A DNA stretch of 64,000 bases from Gamsiella multidivaricata (Eukaryota; Mortierellomycota; Mortierellomycetes; Mortierellales; Mortierellaceae), in assembly GCF_025024155.1 (NCBI RefSeq), contig NW_026251725.1:1-64000 (forward strand). Reading direction: 5' to 3'. The translations under genes were made by a program, and so were the position numbers. The notes below the pieces were generated by a model. It saw only the letters and a list, made by a program, of their open reading frames with translations. It was not told the DNA's origin and searched no databases. Of the stretch, positions 1 to 10,742 are shown one piece after another. Numbering within the stretch: position 1 is the first letter of the stretch; every line of letters begins with the position of its first letter.

Positions 1-7
1 TAGAGCG

Positions 8-41
8 ATTATTATTATTATTATTATTACTATTATTATAC
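8..41. repeat. ATT trinucleotide microsatellite
   Basis: About ten near-perfect ATT units with one interruption, lying just beyond the stop codon of the first gene. It probably falls in that gene's 3' flank. Confidence 0.8.
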
Positions 42-52
42 AGATAATTGCT

Positions 53-2546
53 CTATCTCCCGGCCGACGGCTTCTCAATCGACGGATGATCTCCAGACTC
101 ACCCTCAGCCCTCCAATGGTTATTGGCGACAATCTCCCACAGCACCTCATGGTGCCTTGCCGTCACCGGGGTATAATCCACATGAAAGTCTGCCTTGAAG
201 TACTTTGGATTGAATTCGATCGGGACCGGATCCCCCTCCATGAAGAACTCGAGGATCGGAACCCGATAAGTGCCTTTGTACCTCAACCGGCTCATCGGAG
301 GATCGACCCCCAGGTTCTCGAAATCGTTCAGGATCGCGTCCAATCCGTAGACGGATGCGCCCGGGAAGGAAAAGAGCGAGAGATCCTCACCGACACGTCC
401 ACCGAACGCATAGGATTTCACCCCGTGCGTGTTCTTGAGCCGGTTCAGACTCATCCCGCATGCGGACCCACAGAAGCCGTCGGTCATGACGACGACGCGC
501 TGGGGATCATGTTGCCAGGGCATGCCCAGCTCGAACGCACCGAGGTTATGATTCATATAGACCAAAGGCGTGTAACCCAATCGCCGACTGACCCTGCGCT
601 GGAGTTGGTCATCCAGGAAGAAATTCTTTGACATGTCCTCGTTCGTGTCCGGGTCCGAGAACGAATCCGGATTAAAGTAGCCTGCGTATTCGACTTCTGC
701 CAGATCCCTCTGCGCCAGGGCCTTGGCGCTCGCGGAGGATCTCAGATCGGACAGGTATACGGATGAGTGGTTATCGACGGGGAACATCCAGTCGACGAGA
801 TCGTATGCGAAATTGACGTAGCCGCCTCCATTCGAGGTCAGGTCCAGGATCACGTTGCGAACTCCGACCTTGTAGAGCCGATCGAAGCCCTCGACAAAGA
901 CGTCGGTTTCCAGATCGAGCTTCACCGAATGGGTCGGGATGACGACGACACCGGTCGTTGGTCGTTTGAGGAGCTGATAGAATCCGGTAGTTGTGCCGTT
1001 GTAGATCAATCGAGAGACCGGATCAAAAGCCTCCTGACGCTTAGAGAGCTTTGATAGTGGATGAAGGGTCTCCAGTCGAGGGGTTTCCACAGCCACCTGG
1101 AGAGATTCATCCCACGCGAATCGTTTCTTCTTCTTCTTCTTCTCCTTCTCCTTGGGTTCTCCTGTATCCCTCTGCTTCTCTCCCGCACGCCCCTGCTTCA
1201 ACGCCGAGGCCTGAGTCTCTTCATTCGAACGAGGGTCGGTATCCTTATAACAATTCTGGGTCAAGAACGATTCCGTGCTATCGAACTCGTTCCACGAAAC
1301 TAGTCGATAGACATCCCAATCCGCCTTCAGCTGCAGGTCCCGTCCATCCGGGTACGCGGGCGAGGGTGCGCACTGGACATGATAGAGCATCGCCTGACGT
1401 TCGGGCAGGGTGGCCCGGGTGGTGAACATCCCGGGGAGGTAGTCCCATCGTAGGTTCTCAGAGTCGTAGACCTGGGCGGTCAGGGCCTTGTTCAGTCGCA
1501 CGCCCGCGTCCTTGGAGATCGCCGAGTTGAGGTCGACGTAGGATTGGATGGCGTCGAGGGCGTTGACGCCGTCGATGGTTAGGACGTGGCAATCCTCGAG
1601 ATCTTGGCCGCTCTTGTCTACCAATATCCGAACAGTCTAAAGGTCCAAAAAGAAAAGAAAAAGAAGAAAGGGTTAGTTAGTATCTGGGTTTGTATCGGCA
1701 AGAGAGTCGAAAAAATAAAAAAAAACCCAGCCTGAAAGCTGTGGTTCGATGGGGGGATGGTGATATTACCTGAATGCTGTGGGCGACTGGGGCGTAGAGC
1801 TCGAACGGTTGCACGAAGAGATAGTGCCGGTAGCAGTTTGCTATTACCCGGAGTCCGAGAAAAATCCTTTTTCTTCGTTAGTGCTTCCTCCCTTTTCTTA
1901 TCCCTCCATACCAACAAAGAAACCACACAGCAAACTTACCGAGATAATTCGCATGGGCATCATTCAGCTTGCTCACCAGGAGATCCACATCGTTCTGGAA
2001 CCAAAAGTCGCCCTGATAATCCTGTCTCGAGATCAGATCCAGTCCACCCAAAATATCGACCGGTGGGGTCGTAAAAGGCTTCTCCAGATTGGGATTCATG
2101 GCCGAGTCCAGAAAGATGTAATAGTCCCGGTAGAGTGTATAGAGCGTCGACAGCACGTTGTTGGCCTCCGTCGCGTTATAAGGCACGTTCTCATAACAGG
2201 CCTTGACATGCATGTAGGTGATCTCGGGCTCGACAAGTTGCCCGAGGATCCCGCATGGGTCCTCCTCTGGCTGCTGCTGCTGCTGCTGCTGCGGGGTGTT
2301 GCCTGGCTCGGGAACTTGTCGTTTGAGAGATGATGTGGCAGTGTCGGCGTGCTTGGCCAGGGGTGCAGCAGAGACGAATCCGTTGTGGTATCCAGGGCTG
2401 GTGATGATGGACAGGGTACTGAGGAGCGTTGCTGCTATGAGTGAGAGGACGATTCTAGCGCCGAGTCTTGGCTGGGGTCGTGAGGGAAGGTAACGACCTC
2501 CTCCTCCTCGTCCTCCTTTTGATGATGGTGCAGTCCAGTGTCCCAT
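53..2546 (-). CDS. S41-family (tail-specific type) serine protease-like protein, membrane anchored
   Basis: Three exons: 2546-1940, 1840-1770 and 1636-53, giving about 753 aa. I chose the ATG at 2546 (A at -3) over an in-frame one at 2762, because the extra 72 residues look like translated UTR. A hydrophobic segment near residues 30-55 should act as signal anchor. A Gln run and a CGILG motif follow. The middle exon encodes YRHYLFVQPFELY, and exon 3 starts TVRILVDKSG; both resemble the region before the catalytic domain in fungal S41/CPAF-like proteins. The protease core has NVILDLTSNGGGYVN and then MTDGFCGSACG, whose Ser (about residue 617) is in the expected nucleophile position. A Lys/Glu-rich run (EKEKKKKKKR) sits between the halves. 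The family cleaves peptides; the substrate here is unknown. Splice joins keep frame and restore family-like sequence, so I am fairly sure of the class. Confidence 0.8.
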
Positions 2547-3229
2547 GTTTCCTTGTGTCACCCCTGCACTATTACTGTTGTGGTTCGAAGACGGCGATGG
2601 TACCCTTTGAGAGAGAAGGAAGAGTATATGAGCCGGTTTCCTGAGCAGGTTAAGGAGCGAGAAATGAGGGGGAGGGCGTAAAAGTAGGGGTATAACGGGA
2701 TCCGTTGTCTCCTGTCGACGATCACTCTGTCCACTTGTCCTGGGTGTCCTAATTGGTTTCAATTGCTGCCGAGGTCCTGCAGTGCCACTTGTTTGAATAC
2801 AGTTCCTGAACAGCCAGCGACAAGGAAACGGGAAGTGTCAAGAACAAACGTGAGAATGAAGGAGGAACAAAAGGGAAGACAAAAGGAAGGCCAAGGAGGC
2901 CAAGAAGGACAAGAAGGACAGGAAGGACAAGAAGAAAGGCCAATGGCAACGGATATGTTTGTATGTATTTATGACTGTATGGTTATTTTTATTGTGAGCA
3001 CCATTGCAGCTAGATGAGAAACACAGGCTTTTTTGAGGATGAATGCTGATGCAAAGTTGATGATGAATACAGCCGATCCCAAGTGTCATCGTCTTTCCAC
3101 ATCAACAGAGAGACCAAGAAGCTCTCTGCTTTGTCCCTCCCTCCGCTTTCTTCTCTCTCACTTTCGTCTTCACTCTCTCTCTCGCACTTGGCGTGTTTGT
3201 GTGTATGCATTTGGGTCGCGGTCGCAAGG
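2547..3229. other. intergenic region, 5' flank of the protease gene
   Basis: No supported gene. The protease gene starts leftward and the RTC5-like gene ends here. It holds a purine-rich minisatellite and, near 3150-3200, a CT-rich stretch. Confidence 0.6.
2889..2935. repeat. purine-rich minisatellite, about 9-bp unit
   Basis: Imperfect tandem copies of a GGACAAGAA-like unit. Open reading frames through it give repetitive GQE-type peptides and are not taken as genes. Confidence 0.65.
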
Positions 3230-5850
3230 TTAAGGACACACGGTCCTCCGCTCAGACAGCGCTTTGTCTCCGGGCATGGCGATGTCCCCGATCTGGGTCA
3301 AGAACCCCTGCCATCTCCTATTGGTGTGTGTATCGGACAATTTCCATTCAAACATTAGTGCCAAGGTGTTGGTGAGCAGAACCTGTTAATGAAAACAGCA
3401 AGGCAGCACAACAGTAGCAACAACAATAAGGAATAAAGAAAGAGCACCCACCAGAAGATCCCGGTCAATTTCCTGTTCGCCATCCTTGCCGCGCAGATGA
3501 ACCGATGCTCGTCTATTCGCCTCGCGCTGCTCAAAATCCCAATCCTTCTTCTGTCGCGCCTTCGCCTCCGGTCCACCCAGCCCCCACACCTCGCATTCCA
3601 CCACCTCAAACTCAACATCAAACCCTGTCTGTCTGGGTCCACCGGCTCGCATGTATACGTTTCCATCCGCAAAGTCCTGTCGATAGCTGCCATACATCAG
3701 GTTGTCATCCATATACAACAAACAGCTCTCTGACGCCTGGTTTCCAAATCCTACACCCGCATTCTTGAGAAAATGAATAAAATGTCGATTCTGTGCTTCA
3801 TTCCTGTCTCCTGCCCTTGGTGCATCTCGTCTTGGAGGGAAGATTCTGGATGACGGTGGTCCTGAGGAGGAAGCATCGGATTTCTTTGCTGGGAAGACTT
3901 CAAAGCAAGGCGAAAGCTCAAATACCGCAAACGAGTCGTTACCCCATCCTGCCTTCGACACCTTCCAGGTCTCTGTAACGTACGCCCCCAGCACCAGTCT
4001 CTCCTTTTTGACTTTCCTAGGCGTCACTATCGTCGGCGCAGCCTCTATTGAGCTCCTCTTTATCTCCGTCGGTTCAACTACCGTGGTACCGGAGGGCACG
4101 CCATCAAAGATCGTGCTTAAGACACTGCCCGGGGATGCAGGTGTCGTTGGAGTGCGACCTATTAATTGATCGAACGAGGTCTGCCGTCCATCGACTGTCC
4201 AGTGTACATTGTATGCTGGTGAGTTACTGCTGGCTGGGGGGCGATGACGCGAGGAAACGCTACCGAACGAAATAGACTGCCGACGGTTCGCGGTCGGTGT
4301 TCCAGTCTTGAGTCGCTCGACCAGCAATAGAAGCAACGTCGGTGCGGGGTACTTGCAGATATGGACCTCGAATTGGTTCATGCTGAATCCATGCCGACTT
4401 CCAGTGTAGAGGTTTGTCATCGTCGGCGTTGTCTTTTGAAGCGGAAGGAACCAAGAGATCAAAGCAATGTTGTCGGGCGTAAGAATGGTCGAAGGCGAGT
4501 CCAAGATGGGAACTGGAGATACGCCTGGCAGCTCCATCTTTTCTGCAGCACCTGGACCTGTACGCCAAAGGGTGTTGCCGATAAGAAACATGCTATAGAA
4601 GTACTGGGAGAGGATCTCAAAGAGATTTGGTGCATTACGGGAAACGTATTTCGTGAACATGGCAAAATCGATCAGTTCGGAGTCGATGTCCACGGACGAG
4701 ATGCTCTTGCTGTATTGAATCAAATGTTCCACCATCCTTGTAGCTCGATGTCGATGGGACGAGTCCATAGCAGGATCTGATCCGACTTCTTCGTTGCTGC
4801 TCTCGCGACCCTCGACCACTTGCTGAATCAGCCAGAACAGGCCATCTAGGATCTCCACCAAGTCACTTGCTTTTACTTTGGGCCCAACTTCCGCCATATC
4901 CTCTTCATTTGGATTCCATTCGAGATTGTTAAGAGTCAGGTCCTTGAACGAATCCTCCATTGTCTTTGTCCGCTCTAATGTCAATATTTTCTCGAGATGA
5001 GAAGTTGAGTTTGTGTTCGCATCTGGGCTGTCGGCTGCACTAGTCGTGACGTTAGCGTCAGCGTTGGTGGCAGCAGTGTCGGTCGAAGCTGAGGCTGTCG
5101 GGGACACCACACTTTCAGCAAAAGATTCAAAGATGACCCGAAGCGGCTTGAGATCCAATAGCGCGTTCTCGTTGATCTTGTGGCAGTAGAGTGCCAAGGG
5201 CTTGATGAGATCCCGGACGGTCAGATGTCGCGGCAGGTCCTGGCCTGGCAACTTATCAGGATTATCGGGATAGACTGAGAGGTTATAGAATGAGCGGAAG
5301 AATAGGTGACCGGCGCGGTTCCTGTTCGCAGGAATGCCAAGGTATTCCTACAGGACATCAAAACAAGGAATATCAATTTCAGTACCTTGCGGCAAATATC
5401 AACCTTGTCAACTGTGGGATGTGTGTAGGTTATATCTGGACACCGCCATGACTGTTCAAAGATAGATGGACCTATGGTCTTTCAACATCTCAAAAGCAAA
5501 ATGCGTACCACAAAGGTCGCCTCAGTGATCCCTGGAACGATCCAGATGTCTTTCTTCGTAGGTTTGGCCGATGCTACATTGGAGACTGTGCCTTTGTTCT
5601 GGTGTTGCTGTGGTTCAGAAGAACGATCGGTTTCTGGGTCGTTGTTCTGTCGGTCCTTTAGTTGCTGGAAGACTTGGCGCAACGAGAGTAGCTCGATTTC
5701 AGAAAACTTGCTGGCCATGTCCCGGTGCATCTTGTTGCTGGCCCATGAAAGGCCGTCTTGGTCGCCAGAGCGAGGGCCCCGGCTGCTGTCTGGCGCGCCA
5801 GCGGACGCTCTGTCCGAGTCGCTGGGGAGTAAGGATTGGATGGCACCCAT
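3230..5850 (-). CDS. RTC5: RTC5-like TLDc-domain protein
   Basis: Exons 5850-5509, 5347-3452 and 3382-3230, about 796 aa. The N-terminus MGAIQS fits the N-myristoylation pattern MGxxxS/T. The splice after ITEATFV joins to EYLGIPANRNRAGHLFFRSF, matching the N-terminal EF-hand-like part of fungal Rtc5 proteins. A TLDc domain covers about residues 400-705: FLPLQKTTPTMTNLYTGSRH, then LGAYVTETWK, FAVFELSPCFEVFP, and FEVVECEVWGLGG near its end. Long Ser/Pro-rich inserts interrupt it. TLDc proteins bind the V-ATPase or act in oxidative stress, and yeast Rtc5 is a myristoylated vacuolar protein; that role here is inferred. The last intron (GTGGGT...TTAACAG) is less sure. If it is retained, translation runs on to a stop at 3386 with a hydrophobic tail. 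Confidence 0.82.
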
Positions 5851-6856
5851 GGTTCGAGTCCTTGTGTCGGTGTCGTTGTTTGTGGAAAAGGATGCTGGTT
5901 CGGCTTGGAGTGCTGCTTGAGCGTGAGAAGAGAAGGGAATGCGAATGAGCAAAGAGGCGAATGAGACAAGAGAGAGAGAAAGAGAGAGTATGTGTGTGTG
6001 AATGAGCTTCGGGCAGCGCAAGGACCACCACGACGACCACCTCATCGTGACCGCGTCTCGTAGAAAGGGGCCCCCATCGGCGCATGTTTGGCTTTGGGGA
6101 AACTGCAGCGCCCACTCGACATTGCATAATTGGCGCCCAGGAGGGGGGATGCCGCCGCATTTAAGGGACTAGTTCCGAGAAGCATCGCATGCTTGCAGGC
6201 GGGCATTCCAGAAAATGGGGCAGAGTAATGAATTTCCCACATGGCTACCGTTCCTCGTGCGTATACGGCGCCACAGATCATCTTCGGTTTATCCACTCCA
6301 AGTGCTACACAAAGACGCTATATTTTATGCTGCAGTCTAGGGTCCTTTTAAGCATCGATGGTCTAATTAGAAGGTCAATATGCATGGCATGCCTTGAACA
6401 TCTCTCTGTTTTTGTGGTGTGTCCATCGTTTTGCCCCAGCCCATGATGGAAAGTGAGAGCCTGCTATTTCGCCAAGGCAAGCACATCCCACGTATGACGC
6501 TGAACTGCTCAAAGGCTCACTCACCCAGTGAACCCAAGGAGCCCTTTCGTCCCTCCCTTCTCTTCTCCTCCTTGATTTTATGTAGCTCCCATCCTTCTTC
6601 TCCTCGTCCTCCTCGTCCTCCTCCTCGTCCTCATCAACTCATCACATCCGCCCTCATCATTCTGCATTCCACTCTGTCTTTTTCCCCTCTCTAACCGTAC
6701 TTTTAGCGCTGTGCTGTTTCAATCGTACCTGAATTCTCCCCCTCTGTTGTGAGAACAGCACACCTCTATTCACGCGCCCTACCCCTTCAACTTGATCGCT
6801 TTCATACCTTTGCAAAAAAAACCTTATCCTGCCTTTCACTTCTGTCGCCTCCAACC
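5851..6856. promoter_or_regulatory. divergent promoter region between RTC5-like and kelch A
   Basis: About 1 kb between divergently transcribed genes with no supported ORF. From about 6378 the sequence parallels the flank upstream of kelch B (shared ATATGCATGGCATGC and GTACTTTTAGCGCTG elements), so the kelch promoter was duplicated with the gene. Confidence 0.55.
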
Positions 6857-9470
6857 ATGGCGAACAGCAGCAGCAAGAAGCCGCGCTGTAGCCGTTGTCA
6901 CCCTTCTGCAAATTCCTCGCTTCTCGCCGCAGCAATCCTCCTCCTCGCAAACCCTTTCACTCTCCTCTCCCAGGCACAAACATCGTCTGTACCTCTCACC
7001 GTCTCAGGTCCCGCCTTTGCCAGGACCACCACACGTCTCTACGTCCTGGGGGGTCAATACGCCACTATCAATTATGGCCAATTCTTCTCGCTCGACCTCG
7101 CCAACTCCTGGAACAGCACCACCCCCCTCTGGACGCAGCTCAATGATGGACCCCAGCAAACCATTTTCCCCGCTGTTTTCTCCGCAGACCAAAAGACCAT
7201 GGTTACCTTCCATTCGGGCAACTCAGCCTTTGCCTATCATTATTCTGTTGTTACTGGTCAATGGACTCGAGCGACAGTGCAGGCACAGTACGGAGACTAT
7301 CAGGGTATCGGCGCGGTGACAGACCCTAACACTGGGTTGGTCTATCTTGCGGGTGGGTACACATCCGCCGACCGCAACTCGATGAACGTTTATAACTTTG
7401 TGACGGATACGATGTCAGCGAACGCATTGCCTCCGTCCACCACAGTTTTTCCGAATCGCGCGTATTATGCCAATGTTTGGTCACAGAAGCGGAAGAGTAT
7501 CCTGTATTTTGGCGGGTATAATTCTACATTGGGTGCGATTCCAAATGGTAACACTGTAACAGAGTTTGTGCCCTCGACTTCAGCGTGGTCCACATTGGTA
7601 AGCGATCAGATATCTGCGCGACTCCTCACGACATGTGTTTTATATATCTATTTTTTACTCACCAGGTCCCCTTGCTGTTTTTTTTTTATTCTCTGGCAGG
7701 TCACATCAGGAATCGCCCCAGCAATGCGAGCAGACCTGTGCATGACATCGAGTATGTCGCCTAGTACCGCAAATATACGCAGCTGCCTAGGGCTTGTTCA
7801 CTTCCGTACTATCTTAGCTTACCATTTCTCATTCTCTCTCTTCGGGATAGATGATGATGGCTCACTTATGGTAATCTATGGAGGAAGGCTGTCCAACAAC
7901 ACATTCAGTGGCGAAATCTTTATTTTTGACACTGTCAGCCAGACCTGGAGACAGGGCTTGACCGGCCCTCCTAGACTTTACACAGCCTGCACCATTGCCG
8001 GTACCCAGCTCTTGGTCTGGGGAGGAGTGGACTCGACAAACACGGCCGCGCCTGCGGCGATTTTGATCTACGACCTGAACAACAACGCGTGGATCACACA
8101 ATACACTCCTCCAGCATCTTATGTAGCTGCCAGGGCGTCCGAGACTACCTCGAGCTCACCAAATGCGACAAGCACGAGCTCACCCTCGAACGATGGATCA
8201 TCTTCGAGCAATGCGGGAGCGATTGCAGGAGGAGTCGTTGCGGGTGTGGCGGTGCTCTGTGCGGGAGTGTTGTTCTTCATCTTCCGACAACGACGACGAC
8301 AACAGCATCAGGCCATCCCATTGAACACGACGAGCGATCATGAGGATGGCGCAGGGTCCAGGCGGTCCACACCACCACCACCAATGAATGCTCATGAGGA
8401 TGAGCTTCAGCAGATGCGAACACAGCTCCAGAACCAGCAGGAGCAATTGGAGTTACAACGGAGGTTGCTGCTGTTACAGCAACAGCAACAGCAGCTACAG
8501 TTGCCGATCCAGCCGCAGCATCAGTATCCGGATGCGACATATAATTACCAACCGCCGATTTTCTATTCAGCAGCTGGGGGACAAACAGCAAACCCATTGA
8601 TTGCGACGACGATAGGTTCTCCACCACTAGGGTGGGATACAGCGCACACGTCACCGGATTCGATAAAGCTGGTTCCGACGAGTGGTGGGTTGGCGGGTAC
8701 AGGGTATGTGGAAGGAGGAAATAGCTATGTGGACGCGCAACAACAGCATCTTGGGGTCATGCCTGTGATGTATAATCCACCACCGACGACCGCAGGACCC
8801 TCGGGGGCGGCGATGGAGGCAAAAGGCAAGCACGAGAGTAATTACTGGGAGGAACGTCCACCAGGCAACCCGCATACTATTATTGAGACATAGATGCAGG
8901 AGTGTGAGCGTTAAAAAGACAGGGGCATGGAGGAGGTGAGGAAGGAAAGGGGAAAAAAAGATAGACCATAATTTACTGAAGGATCGCCTGACTAATGTAT
9001 TAATTGTATCTCATCTCATCGCATACTGTGTCAACAGTGCATCGAAATGGGATGAAAAAAAAAAAAAAAAAAATGCGCACGATGTCAAATACTCGATGGT
9101 CTTTGCAGTTCAGAGGCCAGAAGCTTACAGCGGTTATGCTACTGCTACTACCTTAATGTGCTATTGACCTTTTAGCCATCGCTTTAGCGGTATCATTGAT
9201 CCGTGGCCTAAAGGAAGCAACAAGCACGCCAGATATGCAAACCATACAGTAAGATTATTGCCTGAAGAGAATCGATTTTCATGGCTGCCAGAAATCAAGG
9301 CCATCGAGGTGCGTTGAATTGCACCATAGGAGATATTGGTACCGTTACCACGGCGGTCGCGTCGGAGGCATCGACGATTTTGTTTGCTGGGGTCTATAGA
9401 TACAATAATTAGTGGTGATGGCTATGAGATGAAAAAGGCACACTGTTTCATGGCAAGTAGCGCTACTGGG
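6378..9470 (+). repeat. tandem duplication unit A (promoter + kelch A + 3' flank)
   Basis: This segment parallels 11193-14190 in order and orientation, including about 480 bp of 5' flank and about 570 bp of 3' flank (shared CACGCCAGATATGCAAACC and ACCGTTACCACGGCGGTCGC). Copies differ by scattered substitutions and short indels, so the duplication is not very recent. Confidence 0.75.
6857..8893 (+). CDS. kelch-ectodomain single-pass membrane protein (kelch A)
   Basis: Exons 6857-7597, 7700-7751 and 7851-8893, giving about 611 aa. Intron 1 is GTAAGC...GGCAG (102 nt) and intron 2 is GTATGT...GATAG (99 nt); removing both restores CMTSNDDGSLMVIYGG. Both introns are stop-free multiples of three. 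Residues 16-38 form a signal peptide. Kelch-type blades follow, with motifs such as RLYVLGGQ, GLVYLAGGY, SILYFGGY, LMVIYGG and LLVWGG. A Ser/Thr-rich stalk leads to one TM helix at about 386-410 (GGVVAGVAVLCAGVLFF) and a basic RQRRRQQ stop-transfer. The cytoplasmic tail has a Gln-rich, probably coiled-coil segment (about 448-484) and Pro/Tyr-rich sequence. A cell-surface receptor or adhesin is plausible; the ligand is unknown. Kelch B and C are close paralogues. Confidence 0.85.
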   Translation: MANSSSKKPRCSRCHPSANSSLLAAAILLLANPFTLLSQAQTSSVPLTVSGPAFARTTTRLYVLGGQYATINYGQFFSLDLANSWNSTTPLWTQLNDGPQQTIFPAVFSADQKTMVTFHSGNSAFAYHYSVVTGQWTRATVQAQYGDYQGIGAVTDPNTGLVYLAGGYTSADRNSMNVYNFVTDTMSANALPPSTTVFPNRAYYANVWSQKRKSILYFGGYNSTLGAIPNGNTVTEFVPSTSAWSTLVSDQISARLLTTCVLYIYFLLTRSPCCFFFILWQVTSGIAPAMRADLCMTSSMSPSTANIRSCLGLVHFRTILAYHFSFSLFGIDDDGSLMVIYGGRLSNNTFSGEIFIFDTVSQTWRQGLTGPPRLYTACTIAGTQLLVWGGVDSTNTAAPAAILIYDLNNNAWITQYTPPASYVAARASETTSSSPNATSTSSPSNDGSSSSNAGAIAGGVVAGVAVLCAGVLFFIFRQRRRQQHQAIPLNTTSDHEDGAGSRRSTPPPPMNAHEDELQQMRTQLQNQQEQLELQRRLLLLQQQQQQLQLPIQPQHQYPDATYNYQPPIFYSAAGGQTANPLIATTIGSPPLGWDTAHTSPDSIKLVPTSGGLAGTGYVEGGNSYVDAQQQHLGVMPVMYNPPPTTAGPSGAAMEAKGKHESNYWEERPPGNPHTIIET

Positions 9471-9600
9471 GAAAAGGTGTGCACCAGAACATGATGCACG
9501 ACTCACTGGAAAATGTTGCCTATCGACTCGACTATCTTGAACGTCGCTTGAAGAACCTGATTGGCATGGATGATGAGATCAGACCACATCGCCCTGAGGT
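8894..9600. other. 3' flank of kelch A
   Basis: No supported gene. It includes an A-tract of about 17 nt near 9056-9073. Most of it parallels the flank after kelch B. The boundary with transposase-related DNA lies near 9470-9600. Confidence 0.55.
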
Positions 9601-9605
9601 GATTT

Positions 9606-10742
9606 TTGGACGAGTCGTATTGTCATCTCGACCATGCTGCGGCAAACCGATGGATTCTTAAGAAGGGTGACATCGTTTCGGAACCAGGTCGGAAACTGCT
9701 TCTTGTCATATTCACCGCATTCGTTGTGTCATGGAACAAGAACAAGCGGCAGCTGCAGGCCCGATCTGTGCAAGACAGTGTCCACGTCTGGCCTGCGATC
9801 GGGGAATACCACCTTGCGACAAAGGCGAAAGAAGACAAGAAACAATACGAAACTGCGTTGGAATGCAATGTCCCAAAGGAGATTCTTGGTTCCAAGGTCA
9901 TTGCTGACAATCGCAATTATCATGGCAACTTCTCGGCAGGTTTATTCGACAGGATTTTCAAACAGCTATGCATCAACCTTGGCAAATGGAATATGGTTCT
10001 TGCAATATTTTCTTGGACGGCGCTTCATACCACTTCCGCAAAATCAATAAAAAGCCTGCCAGACCCACCAAAGTGGATGATATGATCAAATGGATTCAGA
10101 ATGGGGGTCATGAACAGCCGGTGACTACACGACCAGATGGAATACCAATCAAAGTGGATGTTGCAGCACATCAAAGACCTTCCCGATCGATCCAGCTATA
10201 CCATTCATGACATTGCATCTGACAATGGTGGCCACTTTATATACAAACCCCCTCCTTACCATTGAAAACTCCAACCAATTGAGAATATCTGGGCCGACAT
10301 CAAGCAGATGGTCGCAAGCCAAACCACAGGGAACCTGCCACACTTGAACCTCAAGACGATGTTTAAGAGATACTTTGAAGACACACCTCCCAGTGCCTTT
10401 GTCTGTGTGTGGAAAGCTAATGTCAGAATCGGACGAGGACAGGGCACAGCCAGTAATAGAGCAGCGCAAGCCTCCTCGACAGCAACGCCTTTTGTGGAAG
10501 GGCCTGAGGAGGAGGAGGAGGAGGAGAAGGAGAAGGAGAAGGACCATGAAGAGATGGTGCTGAATGAGGATCTTATGGGAGAAGAGGCATGGACAAGAGC
10601 CCTTGAGGTGGTCAACGCTGCTGATCCCTATAAAAATGGCAACCTTTTCATTATGGAGCCGTCGTCAGAGGATGATCAAGAGAACAGCCACAATATTCAC
10701 GATGGCTACGAAGCCATTGGCGATGATGGTGTTGAGATTTAG
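9606..10742 (+). pseudogene. dead DDE transposase (Tc1/mariner-IS630 type, DDE_3-like)
   Basis: Pieces of a DDE endonuclease lie in successive frames. The first catalytic Asp is in LDESYCHLDH (from 9609), followed by YHGNF near 9918. After a frameshift near 10000 comes LDGASYHFRK with the second Asp (10016-10018). A second frame change leads to the PPYH...LQPIENIW block with the Glu at 10281-10283, but a TGA at 10263-10265 sits where family members carry a residue after PPYH. The last part is an acidic Glu/Lys tail ending at 10742. All three catalytic residues survive, but the frame is broken at least twice and has a stop, so it cannot make an intact enzyme. No terminal inverted repeats were found. 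The inverted copy at 37098-38150 has the same lesions. Confidence 0.8.

Noticed and set aside
1051..1425. Plus-strand frames of 80-124 codons over the protease exon
   Set aside because: Antisense shadows of the S41 gene, including the complement of its Lys/Glu run.
2838..3017. Gly-Gln-Glu repeat peptide encoded at 2763-3017
   Set aside because: Explained by the purine minisatellite; no start context or conserved sequence.
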